A program made the translations under genes and the position numbers. This document shows, piece by piece, positions 15,971-24,343 of a stretch of DNA of 32,569 bases. This stretch comes from Chitinivibrionales bacterium (lineage in GTDB: Bacteria > Fibrobacterota > Chitinivibrionia > Chitinivibrionales > WJKA01): positions 1 through 32,569 of the forward strand of contig WJLZ01000151.1 in the NCBI GenBank assembly GCA_014728215.1, given 5' to 3'. A model generated the notes under the pieces. The model did no database searches. It had not been told where the DNA came from and saw only the letters and a list, made by a program, of their open reading frames with translations. Positions within the stretch are counted from its first letter, which is position 1. Every line of letters begins with the position of its first letter.

Positions 15971-16154
15971 TATAAATCCATTTACGAAGCTTATCCCGCT
16001 GTTGGATAGCACGGCCGCCAGAAAAATCCATTTTCCCGGAATATCATGCCCGAAGTGGCATAAATGTTGCCTTGTAACGTAATGATGCAAGGTTGTCTGC
16101 TCAGAGAATAACTACACTCTGGTCAGAGCTTTGATATCTATTGTATATCTTTTC

Positions 16155-16182
16155 TTGACTGAATTTAGAATGACTATTTATT
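16155..16182 (+). promoter_or_regulatory. Putative promoter of the lipid-synthesis operon
   Basis: TTGACT (16155-16160), a 16-bp spacer and TTTATT (16177-16182) lie just before yceD at 16201. The -35 matches consensus in five of six positions and the -10 in four of six. It would give a very short leader. No FapR- or FabR-like operator palindrome is evident near it. Confidence 0.4.
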
Positions 16183-16200
16183 TTGGTGGATTTGTAAAAT

Positions 16201-16695
16201 ATGATAATTCATATACCGGATATTCCCGAAGGGCATTCGGTCCGGAATGCATCGGTGAAAATCAATGTCGATGAAGTCGCAGAGGTTCATTGGTTAGATA
16301 TTGTTCAATGCAGCGCAGAAATAGACCGGGTCGGAAACCGTTTTCAGGTCCGAATTGCTTTTTCAAGCACCTTAGAGCTGCAATGCAGCAGGTGCTTGAA
16401 TTATTTTAAGCAGCCGGTGACAGGAATGGTTTCCGTGGTATTTGAGTCTCGAGAGGGACAGACATTTACCAATCTTTCGGAAGATGAGTACTGCACCATT
16501 GAATATAACCCGGAGCGTCAGGAGGTCGATATAACTCCGGCTTTGTTTGATGAGATTATTACCGGATTATCGATGAAGCCGCTTTGTTCTCAATCATGTC
16601 CCGGGCCGGAAATCGAGGGCAAAAAGGAGACCGATGAGATCGATCCCCGATGGAATCAACTGAAAAAATTGAAAGAAAAATATAACAGCCAGTAG
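16201..16695 (+). CDS. yceD: DUF177 (YceD) family protein
   Basis: A 164-residue protein of the DUF177/YceD family, which almost always precedes rpmF; the family has been linked to ribosomal RNA metabolism in bacteria and plastids, though its biochemistry is not settled. Evidence: LELQCSRCLNYF with Cys62 and Cys65, PLCSQSCPG with Cys129 and Cys133 (a probable metal-binding pair of motifs), the acidic DEYCTIEYNPERQEVDITP stretch, and the C-terminal DPRWNQLKKL signature. The ATG at 16201 follows a putative promoter with no strong ribosome-binding site. Its stop is 11 bp before rpmF, and it heads the lipid operon. Confidence 0.9.
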   Translation: MIIHIPDIPEGHSVRNASVKINVDEVAEVHWLDIVQCSAEIDRVGNRFQVRIAFSSTLELQCSRCLNYFKQPVTGMVSVVFESREGQTFTNLSEDEYCTIEYNPERQEVDITPALFDEIITGLSMKPLCSQSCPGPEIEGKKETDEIDPRWNQLKKLKEKYNSQ

Positions 16696-16706
16696 AGGAG
16701 TTAATC

Positions 16707-16886
16707 ATGGCAGTACCAAAGAGACGAATATCAACAACCCGTCAGAAAAAGCGTCGTTCACACTTGGCACTGAAGCCGTCCAAGCCAACGCTTTGCGATC
16801 ACTGCAAACAGCCAACACTTCCGCATCGAGTATGCAAAAATTGCGGCTATTATGCAGGCACAGAAGTTATTGAAGTTGAAGAATAG
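16707..16886 (+). CDS. rpmF: 50S ribosomal protein L32
   Basis: A small basic protein of 59 residues of the large ribosomal subunit. The start MAVPKRRISTTRQKKRRSHL is diagnostic of L32. The zinc-ribbon form is present, with Cys30-x2-Cys33 and Cys43-x2-Cys46 (CDHC and CKNC), then the usual YYAGTEVIEVEE ending. A ribosome-binding site (gaggag) precedes the ATG at 16707 by about seven bases. It sits 11 bp after yceD and 14 bp before plsX, the common order that links ribosome production to phospholipid synthesis. All four zinc ligands are intact, so no zinc-free paralogue is implied. Confidence 0.97.
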   Translation: MAVPKRRISTTRQKKRRSHLALKPSKPTLCDHCKQPTLPHRVCKNCGYYAGTEVIEVEE

Positions 16887-16900
16887 TGATTGCCTGAGAT

Positions 16901-17866
16901 ATGGGCATTGTTCGACTTGCCATTGATGTTGTCGGTGGAGATTACGGTCCCGGTGTTGTAATCCGGGGAGCTGTCGAGGCAAAACTGCGCTCCGGATTAA
17001 ATTTTTCTCCGCTTCTTTGCGGAAAAAGAGAACAGATAGAGCACATAATTAAGAGCCTGGAGTCCTCACAGAGAGTAATCGCCGAAGAGTTCGATATCGA
17101 GCATTGTCCTGAGATCATTTCCGGCAGTGATACGCCGGCTCGAGCATGGAAAACCAAGAAAAATTCTTCGATTGTACGATGTGTCGCTCTTCAAAAAGAA
17201 GGTAAAGTTAATGCATCGATCAGTGCAGGTGACACAGGAACATTACTTGGCGCAGCCGTCTTTTTGCTCGGCCGTTCCGAATCTGTGGCTCGTCCGGCGC
17301 TTGCGGCGTTTCTTCCGACAATCCGGAAACGGCCCTCACTTATGCTCGATGTCGGAGCGAATCTTGATTGCCGGGTTGAGCATCTGGTCACTTTCGGATT
17401 GATGGGGTTCGAGTATTACCAAAAATTCTTTGCAATAAAAACACCCCAAGTTTTTCTTTTAAATATAGGAAAGGAGCCGTTCAAGGGAACCCGGACATTG
17501 CATGAAGCGGATCGGCTTTTGCGTGATCGATGCAGGGGATATCGGGGCTTTATTGAAGGATCCCGGGTCCTTTCCGGCGATGCTGATATAATCGTCTGTG
17601 ATGGATTTGCAGGAAACGTTCTCCTGAAGGCATGCGAAAGTTTTCATGGATTGGTGGCAAAAGCTCTCGGTGATGAGAATGGTCTTTTTGAAGCTGTTAA
17701 ACAAAAGATGGCGGTGTTGAATTCGGAAAATTACGGTGCAGTGCCTCTTTTGGGAATCAAAGGGATTGTAATGAAGGCCCACGGAAGCTCTTCATCCACT
17801 GCAATTGCCCGAGCGATCGAAACCTCGGTAATGCTTGTACGAAAAAATGGCAGTAGTCAAAAATAA
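16901..17866 (+). CDS. plsX: Phosphate acyltransferase PlsX
   Basis: Makes acyl-phosphate from acyl-ACP, the donor used by PlsY to start phospholipid synthesis; a peripheral membrane enzyme. The 321-residue sequence is of normal length. Conserved blocks: RLAIDVVGGDYGP (family usually DAMGGD; here V-V replaces A-M), SISAGDTGTLLGAAVF, LMLDVGANLDCR, LLNIGKEPFKGT, ADIIVCDGFAGNVLLK and GAVPLLGIKGIVMKAHGSS. Both the GGD and the GAN regions near the active site are intact. The ATG at 16901 begins a few bases into the conserved first strand and follows rpmF by 14 bp. It is part of the fatty-acid operon. Confidence 0.95.
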   Translation: MGIVRLAIDVVGGDYGPGVVIRGAVEAKLRSGLNFSPLLCGKREQIEHIIKSLESSQRVIAEEFDIEHCPEIISGSDTPARAWKTKKNSSIVRCVALQKEGKVNASISAGDTGTLLGAAVFLLGRSESVARPALAAFLPTIRKRPSLMLDVGANLDCRVEHLVTFGLMGFEYYQKFFAIKTPQVFLLNIGKEPFKGTRTLHEADRLLRDRCRGYRGFIEGSRVLSGDADIIVCDGFAGNVLLKACESFHGLVAKALGDENGLFEAVKQKMAVLNSENYGAVPLLGIKGIVMKAHGSSSSTAIARAIETSVMLVRKNGSSQK

Positions 17867-17917
17867 AAGATTGAAACGGATCCCTGATGAAAGGTTTGCA
17901 GTAGCTTGACTGAAACG

Positions 17918-18871
17918 ATGCGCTCAAAAGTGTTATCCGTAGGCTCGGCTGTTCCGGACACTATCCTCACTAATAAAGATCTTGAGAAATATCTTGATAC
18001 GACTGATGAGTGGATAACTACACGAACGGGCATAAAAAAGCGCCATGTTTTTCCTCCTGGAAAAGAGGCCTGGGCTTATGAACTCGGAGCGGCGGCATCT
18101 CTCAAGGCATTGAAAAAAGCATCCATGGCACCTGCCGATGTCGATTGCGTTATTTGCGCTACTTTTACACCCGATTATTTTTTCCCTTCAACAGCCTGTA
18201 AGATTCAGCATGCGATCGGTTGCACAAATGCGTTTGCCTTTGATCTGTCGGCTGCCTGTGCGGGGTTTGTTTATGCTTTGACTGTTGTTGATGGTCTTAT
18301 TACAAGTGGAAAATGCAAAACTGCGATAGTGGTAGGCGCGGAAGTCATATCCAAAACACTGGATTGGAATGACCGTTCCACTGCAATTTTGTTTGGCGAT
18401 GCCGCTGCTGCGGTGGTTTTACAGGCGGTTCCTGAAAGTGACGGTTCCGGTATACTTTCCACTTTTTTGAAAAGTGACGGATCGCTGGGTAAAATTCTCT
18501 ACATTCCGGCATGGGGTGAAAAGAGGACGATGTCTATGAATGGGGGGGAAGTTTTCAAGCACGCGGTTCGAATGATGGCGGATGCTACCTGCCGGGTTAT
18601 AGATAAAGCCGGACTTACCAGAGAACAGATAGACCTCCTTATCCCGCATCAGGCAAATATCCGGATTATGAAAGCTATTTCTCAGAATCTCGGGCTGGAT
18701 AAAGAAAAACTCATTACTAATGTAGATAAATACGGCAATACCTCCTCGGCATCAATACCCCTTGCTCTTGAAGATGCGTGGTTGCAGGGGAAGGTGAAAA
18801 AGGGGACCGTTGCTGCGTTGACATCGCTGGGGGGCGGCGTTACCGTAGGAAGTGCGATTATAAGATTTTAG
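17918..18871 (+). CDS. fabH: 3-oxoacyl-ACP synthase III
   Basis: Condenses acetyl-CoA (or a branched acyl-CoA) with malonyl-ACP to start type II fatty-acid synthesis. At 317 residues it has the full catalytic triad at standard positions: Cys114 in DLSAACAGFVY, His244 in PHQANIRI and Asn274 in GNTSSASIP, plus the closing GGGVTVGSAIIRF. The frame opens at a TTG at 17906, but the ATG at 17918 puts MRSKVLSVGSAVPD at the N-terminus exactly as in the family; neither has an ideal ribosome-binding site. It follows plsX by about 50 bp and precedes fabD by 50 bp. Primer specificity (straight or branched) cannot be told from sequence by eye. Confidence 0.95.
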   Translation: MRSKVLSVGSAVPDTILTNKDLEKYLDTTDEWITTRTGIKKRHVFPPGKEAWAYELGAAASLKALKKASMAPADVDCVICATFTPDYFFPSTACKIQHAIGCTNAFAFDLSAACAGFVYALTVVDGLITSGKCKTAIVVGAEVISKTLDWNDRSTAILFGDAAAAVVLQAVPESDGSGILSTFLKSDGSLGKILYIPAWGEKRTMSMNGGEVFKHAVRMMADATCRVIDKAGLTREQIDLLIPHQANIRIMKAISQNLGLDKEKLITNVDKYGNTSSASIPLALEDAWLQGKVKKGTVAALTSLGGGVTVGSAIIRF

Positions 18872-18921
18872 CTTTTTAAAGAAGAGGTATATTCGACCTT
18901 TGTAATGGAGTTTGTGCTGAT

Positions 18922-19845
18922 ATGAAATTATGTTTTATGTTTCCCGGACAGGGATCGCAAAAAGTGGGTATGGGAAAGGATCTTGTCGACAAGTTCGATC
19001 GAGCAAAACAGCTGTTTGAACAGGCAAACGACATTTTAAGTCGGGACATTGCACGCCTTTGCTTTGAAGGGCCCGATGAAGAATTAAAAGAGACAAGCAA
19101 TACCCAACCGGCCTTGTTTGTTGTTGAGGCGGCTCTGTGCGATATTCTCAATGAACTGGAAATTACACCTTCTTTTACCATGGGGCATTCTCTCGGGGAG
19201 TATGGTGCTCTGTATGGCGCCGGTGTACTTTCCTTTGATGACGGTCTTCGGTTAGTTGCCCGTCGTGGAGAGCTTATGGCTCAGGCGGGCAAAACCGCGC
19301 CTGGAGCGATGGCTGCTGTTATTAATCTTCCCAAAGAAAAAATTAGGGAAGTTATCGCTAACGAGGTCGATGGCGTCGTGGTATGCGCAAACGAAAACAC
19401 ACCTGTCCAGACGGTGATTTCCGGTGAAGTTGATGCTATTGCCGCAGCACGCAAAAAGCTTTGTGAAGCCGGCGCCAAGCGGGTAATCGACCTGCCCGTG
19501 AGCGGTGCATTTCACTCTCCCCTGATGCAGTCTGCGGCCGATGAGTTTGCTGGAATTCTTAAAGACGCCGCTTTTTCATCACCCAGGTGTCCTGTGATTA
19601 CTAATGTAACAGCCCGGGCGGAAACCGATCCCGAAAAACTCAGAGATTTATTGGTTCAACAGTTGGTTTCACCGGTGAAATGGGTTGACTCAATCGAATT
19701 CCTCATAAGCAAACAGCCGGATACATGTTGTGAGGTTGGGCCTGGGAATGTTTTAATCGGATTAGCAAAAAAAATCAATCGAGAGCTTAATGTTGTTCCC
19801 TGCGGAACAGTGGAGAATTTATTTTCTCTTCAGAGTTCTCAGTGA
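18922..19845 (+). CDS. fabD: Malonyl-CoA:ACP transacylase
   Basis: Moves malonyl groups from coenzyme A to acyl carrier protein, supplying the extender unit for fatty-acid elongation. The 307-residue protein starts MKLCFMFPGQGSQKVGMG. The nucleophile is Ser90 in TMGHSLGEYGAL, the substrate-binding arginine is in LVARRGELM (about 115), and the partner histidine is His198 in VSGAFHSPLM. The C-terminal EVGPGNVLIGLAKKI is typical. All catalytic residues are present and the length is normal. It lies between fabH and fabG in the standard order. Confidence 0.96.
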   Translation: MKLCFMFPGQGSQKVGMGKDLVDKFDRAKQLFEQANDILSRDIARLCFEGPDEELKETSNTQPALFVVEAALCDILNELEITPSFTMGHSLGEYGALYGAGVLSFDDGLRLVARRGELMAQAGKTAPGAMAAVINLPKEKIREVIANEVDGVVVCANENTPVQTVISGEVDAIAAARKKLCEAGAKRVIDLPVSGAFHSPLMQSAADEFAGILKDAAFSSPRCPVITNVTARAETDPEKLRDLLVQQLVSPVKWVDSIEFLISKQPDTCCEVGPGNVLIGLAKKINRELNVVPCGTVENLFSLQSSQ

Positions 19846-19912
19846 CCGGGAAGATGCGAACAGATAAATAATTAAGCGATATGCTTCATCTGTAAACCGA
19901 GGATGTGATCTC

Positions 19913-20656
19913 ATGATAACATTAGAAGGCAAAAATGCACTGGTTACCGGTTCGGGCCGTGGAATCGGAAAAGAAATAGCGCTCCGGCTTGCCCAGGCCG
20001 GTGCCGATGTTGCTGTTTGTGATATCGATCTTGAATCTGCACGGCAGACTTGCGGAGAAGTCGAAAAACTCGGACGAAAATCGGCAGCCTTTAAAACCGA
20101 TGTGTCCGATGCCGATTCGGTGCGTGCCTTGTTCAAAGACTTTTTTGCGAATTTTTCTCCATGTGATATCCTGGTCAATAATGCCGGGGTGACTCGTGAC
20201 GGATTGATTGTGCGAATGAAAGACAATGACTGGGACACGGTGCTGAGTATTAATCTGCGAAGTGCCTATTTATGTTCCAAAGAATGTGCCCGTCCGATGA
20301 TGAAAGCCAGAAATGGTAAAATTATCAACATTGCCTCCGTGGTAGGGCTCATGGGCAATGCCGGTCAAACCAATTACAGTGCTTCCAAAGCAGGCTTGAT
20401 AGGTTTTACCAAATCTCTTGCCCGGGAATTGGCTACCCGGGGTATTTCGGTCAATGCGGTTGCACCGGGATTCATAAAAACCGCCATGACCGACAAGCTT
20501 TCCGATGAAGATAGAGGAAAATTAACCGGTCAGATACCCATGCAGACTCTTGGAACGCCATCGGATGTTGCCAATGCCGTGCTGTTTTTGAGTTCTTCTC
20601 TTGCGGATTATATCACCGGCCAGGTACTTACAGTTGATGGCGGACTTGTTATGTGA
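19913..20656 (+). CDS. fabG: 3-oxoacyl-ACP reductase
   Basis: NADPH-dependent short-chain dehydrogenase that reduces 3-oxoacyl-ACP in the elongation cycle; cytosolic tetramer. The 247-residue protein has the cofactor loop TGSGRGIG (12-19), NNAG (89-92), Asn114, and the Ser142/Tyr155/Lys159 catalytic set in INIASVVG and TNYSASKAGLIGFTKSLA. The C-terminus ADYITGQVLTVDGGLVM is diagnostic of FabG. Context between fabD and acpP removes doubt that this is the fatty-acid reductase rather than another short-chain dehydrogenase. The ATG at 19913 follows a moderate gaggatgtg element. Confidence 0.96.
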   Translation: MITLEGKNALVTGSGRGIGKEIALRLAQAGADVAVCDIDLESARQTCGEVEKLGRKSAAFKTDVSDADSVRALFKDFFANFSPCDILVNNAGVTRDGLIVRMKDNDWDTVLSINLRSAYLCSKECARPMMKARNGKIINIASVVGLMGNAGQTNYSASKAGLIGFTKSLARELATRGISVNAVAPGFIKTAMTDKLSDEDRGKLTGQIPMQTLGTPSDVANAVLFLSSSLADYITGQVLTVDGGLVM

Positions 20657-20717
20657 TGTGCAAATTATCATTTTATATACTCTTTTTTGATTTATACTTT
20701 TTTGAAAGGAGCAAATC

Positions 20718-20951
20718 GTGAGCGAACGGGAAGACAAGGTCAAGCAGATTATTGCAGAAAAGCTTGGTGTAAGCGGTGATAAAATAACACCTCAAGCGTC
20801 GTTCGTTGATGATCTCGGGGCTGATTCACTCGACCAGGTAGAGCTCATCATGGCTTTTGAAGATGAATTCGATGTTGAAATTCCTGATGAAGATGCCGAA
20901 AAGATGAAATCGGTTCAGGATGCATTGGATTATTTAAATAGTAAGCTATAA
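20718..20951 (+). CDS. acpP: Acyl carrier protein
   Basis: Small acidic carrier of growing acyl chains (77 residues). The phosphopantetheine attachment site is Ser37 in [20 protein letters not shown], and the sequence is four short helices as expected. The start codon is GTG at 20718, fixed by the excellent ribosome-binding site gaaaggag seven bases upstream; no ATG is available. The 61-bp gap before it is very AT-rich and could hold an additional promoter. Two hairpins follow the stop (20957-21013), which may raise or protect expression of this normally abundant protein relative to fabF. Confidence 0.97.
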   Translation: MSEREDKVKQIIAEKLGVSGDKITPQASFVDDLGADSLDQVELIMAFEDEFDVEIPDEDAEKMKSVQDALDYLNSKL

Positions 20952-20956
20952 ATAAT

Positions 20957-21013
20957 CAACAAAATCATTTATTTTGTTGTCGTTGAAATGAAATTGGACA
21001 GGGAATCCCTGTC
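20957..21013 (+). other. Two hairpins between acpP and fabF
   Basis: An 8-bp AT-rich stem (caacaaaa at 20957-20964 with ttttgttg at 20972-20979) is followed by a 7-bp GC-rich stem (gacaggg at 20997-21003 with ccctgtc at 21007-21013, 3-nt loop). A modest T-containing stretch (tgattctttt) comes after the second. They could be a leaky terminator or an mRNA-stabilising end for acpP. fabF starts 47 bp further on. Confidence 0.5.
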
Positions 21014-21060
21014 TGATTCTTTTCATGGTAATTAAGAAAATAAGAAAGAATTAGATATTT

Positions 21061-22305
21061 ATGACCCAGAGAGTCGTAGTAACCGGTTGCGGAGTAGTCA
21101 GTCCTGTGGGAAAAACAAAGGATGATTTCTGGAATTCATTATGTTCAGGAATCAGCGGTCTTGATGTGATCAAGGCGTTTGACACATCTGCGTATCAGTG
21201 TCGCATTGGAGGAGAAGTCAAGGATTTCAGCCCTGATGGTCTTGTGGATCCCAAAGAAGCCCAGCGGACCGACAGGGTGATTCTCTTTGCTCTCGGTGCA
21301 TCGGATCAGGCGATCAAGGATTCAGGCCTTGATCTTGAGAGAACGGATCTGACACGGTTCGGTACGATTATCGGTTCCGGGATCGGAGGGCTTCAAACGC
21401 TCGAGAAAGAGCATTCAAAACTGGTAAACAGAGGCCCGGGCAGAGTTTCTCCCTTTCTTATCCCGATGATGATTACCGATATGACCGCCGGGAGGGTTTC
21501 AATCAGCTACGGCCTGAAAGGCCCTAACTACAGTGTTGTCAGCGCCTGTGCTTCAGGCACCCATGCTATTGGCGAAGCCTATACCATGATCCGTACCGGC
21601 ATGATGGATATCGCGGTAACGGGTGGTTCTGAAGCTACGATTACTCCTCTGGCACTTGCAGGCTTTTGCAATATGAAAGCGCTTTCCACGCGTAATGAGG
21701 ATCCCACAAAAGCGAGTTCGCCCTTTGATATCAAGCGAGATGGGTTTGTCATGGGCGAAGGGGCCGGCATTGTGATTCTCGAATCATTGGAGCATGCCCT
21801 TGCGCGGGGAGCACGAATCTATGGCGAAGTGATCGGGTATGGAGCGACGGGTGATGCCTATCATCTCTCCCATCCGGCGCCTGAAGGTGAAGGGATGTCG
21901 CGGGCAATGAAAATGGCGCTTGATAGTGCAGGACTGAAGCCGACTGATATCGGTTATATCAATGCCCATGGAACATCAACGCTCCTCAACGACAAATACG
22001 AAACAACGGCAATTAAAAATGTATTTGGCGATTATGCACAGGAGGTTAATATCAGCTCGACAAAATCCATGACCGGCCACCTGCTTGGTGCTTCCGGTGG
22101 AATCGAGTTTATCGCTTCGATATTTGCAATCCGTAATGGCATAATTCCGCCGACGATTAATTACCAGGATGCCGATCCTGAATGTGACCTTAACTATACG
22201 CCGAACACAGCCGTCAAAAAAGAGATGCGCTATGCTCTCAGCAATTCGTTCGGTTTCGGCGGGCATAATGCTACATTGATTGCAAGTGCCTATGAACCTT
22301 CTTAA
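21061..22305 (+). CDS. fabF: 3-oxoacyl-ACP synthase II
   Basis: Condensing enzyme of fatty-acid elongation, adding malonyl-ACP to acyl-ACP. The 414-residue protein has Cys163 in VVSACASGTHAIG, His303 in NAHGTSTLLND and His340 in SMTGHLLGASGG, exactly the standard triad positions, with the ending LSNSFGFGGHNATLI. Length is normal. The ATG at 21061 lies after an AT-rich segment without a strong ribosome-binding site. Its 3' end overlaps the rnc start by 14 bp, so rnc translation is probably coupled to it. Confidence 0.97.
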   Translation: MTQRVVVTGCGVVSPVGKTKDDFWNSLCSGISGLDVIKAFDTSAYQCRIGGEVKDFSPDGLVDPKEAQRTDRVILFALGASDQAIKDSGLDLERTDLTRFGTIIGSGIGGLQTLEKEHSKLVNRGPGRVSPFLIPMMITDMTAGRVSISYGLKGPNYSVVSACASGTHAIGEAYTMIRTGMMDIAVTGGSEATITPLALAGFCNMKALSTRNEDPTKASSPFDIKRDGFVMGEGAGIVILESLEHALARGARIYGEVIGYGATGDAYHLSHPAPEGEGMSRAMKMALDSAGLKPTDIGYINAHGTSTLLNDKYETTAIKNVFGDYAQEVNISSTKSMTGHLLGASGGIEFIASIFAIRNGIIPPTINYQDADPECDLNYTPNTAVKKEMRYALSNSFGFGGHNATLIASAYEPS

Positions 22306-23110
22306 AAAAATATCGAGGTTTTTTAAAAAACGTTTTCCGTTTCATTCGAAAACCTCTGCCGATGAGATTGATCTCACCACGATACAATCGATTATCGGCT
22401 ACCGTTTCAAAGACATTTCTTTTCTCCGCAAAGCCCTCAGGCATCGTTCATATACCACAGCAAACGGTTCTATACCTCCCTTAGATTCGAATGAGCGGCT
22501 GGAGTTTTTAGGTGATGCTGTTCTGAATTGCTGTGTGACCGAGCATCTTTTTCATACCTATCCTCAGAAGAGTGAAGGCGAATTGTCGAAGATAAAATCA
22601 TTGATCGTAAGCCGTAAAATACTGGGTGAAATAGCCACCGAACTCAATTTTGGTGATTATATTCTTTTAGGTCACGGAGAGAAAAGCTCCGGAGGCCGGA
22701 AGAAAACATCAATTCTGGCTAATGTTTTTGAAGCAATTGTAGGCGCCATTTTTCTTGATGGCGGTCTGGAACCCTCACAGACATTTCTTAAGGCCAGCCT
22801 TTTTTGCCGGATAACCGAATTTCTAAAAGAGAAAAGCAACATTAATTATAAAAGCAAGATACTTGAAGTGTCTCAGCGTGACGGATTCGGGATTCCTCAC
22901 TACAAAGTGCTGTCCACAATGGGGCCTGAACATGCAAAGATATTCAAAGTGCAGATAGAGATTGGCGGCGTTCCCCTCGGAGAAGGATCTGGTCCGAATA
23001 AAAAAACCGCTCAACAGATAGCCGCAAAAAATGCATTAAAAAATTATGAAAAATCAAAAATAGTTAACCATTCAAAAGGAGCAGAAAGCAATGAACTGGT
23101 TTCTGACTGA
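22292..23110 (+). CDS. rnc: Ribonuclease III
   Basis: Cleaves double-stranded RNA, for example ribosomal RNA precursors. The 272-residue protein has a basic N-terminal extension (about 1-25), the RNase III signature NERLEFLGDAVL (67-78; Glu68, Glu71, Asp75), the second active-site block ILANVFEAIVGAIFLDGG (141-158, Glu147) and a double-stranded-RNA-binding domain (about 190-256) ending GPNKKTAQQIAAKNALKNYE. The position normally occupied by aspartate in ADxxEA (Asp114 in the E. coli enzyme) is Asn144 here, while the essential Glu147 is kept. The ATG at 22292 is preferred over a TTG at 22280; it overlaps fabF by 14 bp and its end overlaps the acyl-CoA dehydrogenase by 20 bp. Confidence 0.94.
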   Translation: MNLLKKISRFFKKRFPFHSKTSADEIDLTTIQSIIGYRFKDISFLRKALRHRSYTTANGSIPPLDSNERLEFLGDAVLNCCVTEHLFHTYPQKSEGELSKIKSLIVSRKILGEIATELNFGDYILLGHGEKSSGGRKKTSILANVFEAIVGAIFLDGGLEPSQTFLKASLFCRITEFLKEKSNINYKSKILEVSQRDGFGIPHYKVLSTMGPEHAKIFKVQIEIGGVPLGEGSGPNKKTAQQIAAKNALKNYEKSKIVNHSKGAESNELVSD

Positions 23111-24239
23111 AGAGCAGCAGATGATTATTGAAACCGCACGGGAGTTGGCAGAGAAAAAAATTGTGCCTGTCCGTGAAGAATACGATCGGGAAGGCGTATT
23201 TCCCTGGGATGTTGTTAAAGCAATGGCCGAAGCCGACCTCTGCGGGTTGTATATCCCCGAAGAATACGGTGGGATGGGCGGCGGTGTCTTTGAACTCTGC
23301 CTTGCCGTAGAGGAGCTTTCCAAAGCCTGTGGCGGTATTTCACTGGCCATGGCCGCTACCGCACTCGGAACGTTTCCCATTTTGCTTTTCGGTTCCGATG
23401 AACAGAAAAAGAAATATCTCCCTTCTATTGCAACCGGTGAAAAACTGGCAGCATTCGGTCTTACCGAAGCCAATGCCGGTTCCGATGCTATCGGGATGAT
23501 GAAAACAACTGCTAAACTCGAAGGTGATCATTATGTGCTGAACGGCACCAAACAGTGGATTACCAATGGCGAAAATGCCGAAATCTACACGGTCTTGGCC
23601 CGGACAAATCCAGCCCGGGGAGCACGCGGAATCAGTGCGTTTATCGTTGAAAAGGGAACCGAAGGCTTCTCTTTTGGTAAGCATGAGGACAAGATGGGCA
23701 TCAGAGCGTCAAGTACCACAGAGCTTGTCTTTCAGAACTGCAAAATCCCCAAAGAAAACCTTTTAGGGAAAGAGGGTCTGGGCGCGATAATAACCATTAA
23801 TACGCTCAATTATTCCCGTCCGGGCGTAGGATCGCAGGCGCTGGGCATTGCTGCCGGTGCACTTAAGGATGCCATTCAATATTCGCGTGAACGGGTACAG
23901 TTCGGTGGTCCGGTCTCCGCACAGCAGGCGGTGCAGCATATACTTGCAGATATGGCCACTGACATTGAAGCCGCCCGGGCACTGCTCTATGCAACGGCTA
24001 AAACAATCGATGCCGGTGAGAAGCGGTTTTCAAAAGAATCAGCCATGTCGAAGCTCTTCTGCTCCGATGTAGCAATGCGGGTTACCGTGGATGCCCTGCA
24101 GGTGATGGGCGGATATGGCTATATGAGAGAGTATCCCATGGAAAAACGGATGCGTGATGCCAAAATAACCCAGATCTATGAAGGAACCAACCAGATCCAG
24201 CGCAATGAAATTGCCCTGCAGTTGATTAAAGGCGCGTGA
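23091..24239 (+). CDS. Acyl-CoA dehydrogenase (short/medium-chain, butyryl-CoA type)
   Basis: FAD-dependent enzyme that introduces a trans-2 double bond into acyl-CoA (or, with suitable electron partners, reduces crotonyl-CoA). The 382-residue sequence shows all domains: MNWFLTEEQQMI helical start, FGLTEANAGSDA and YVLNGTKQWITNG (FAD/substrate strands), KMGIRASSTTEL, the helical domain with SRERVQFGGPV, and the catalytic base Glu364 in QIYEGTNQIQRNEIA. It resembles the butyryl/short-chain group. A strong ribosome-binding site (aaaggag) lies nine bases before the ATG, within rnc. No electron-transfer flavoprotein genes are nearby. Its presence at the end of a biosynthetic lipid operon is unexpected. 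Confidence 0.92.
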   Translation: MNWFLTEEQQMIIETARELAEKKIVPVREEYDREGVFPWDVVKAMAEADLCGLYIPEEYGGMGGGVFELCLAVEELSKACGGISLAMAATALGTFPILLFGSDEQKKKYLPSIATGEKLAAFGLTEANAGSDAIGMMKTTAKLEGDHYVLNGTKQWITNGENAEIYTVLARTNPARGARGISAFIVEKGTEGFSFGKHEDKMGIRASSTTELVFQNCKIPKENLLGKEGLGAIITINTLNYSRPGVGSQALGIAAGALKDAIQYSRERVQFGGPVSAQQAVQHILADMATDIEAARALLYATAKTIDAGEKRFSKESAMSKLFCSDVAMRVTVDALQVMGGYGYMREYPMEKRMRDAKITQIYEGTNQIQRNEIALQLIKGA

Positions 24240-24300
24240 GGGGGTTAACAAACGTACGAAGGCATGAGCATACGAGTGCACGAGGCGTATGCGGGTGCTC
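24240..24300. repeat. Spacer repeat fragment related to the lepB element ends
   Basis: After the acyl-CoA dehydrogenase stop the spacer reads as a chain of acga/acgag words (cgtacgaaggcatgag, catacgagtgcacgagg, cgtatgcgggtgctc). These recall the gagcgcacgaacgcacgag ends of the element at 10891-11068 but do not match them closely. No frame or hairpin of note. Confidence 0.4.
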
Positions 24301-24343
24301 TTTACTTTAATTCATAATTTTCGCTTTGCGGTATTCTCACGAT

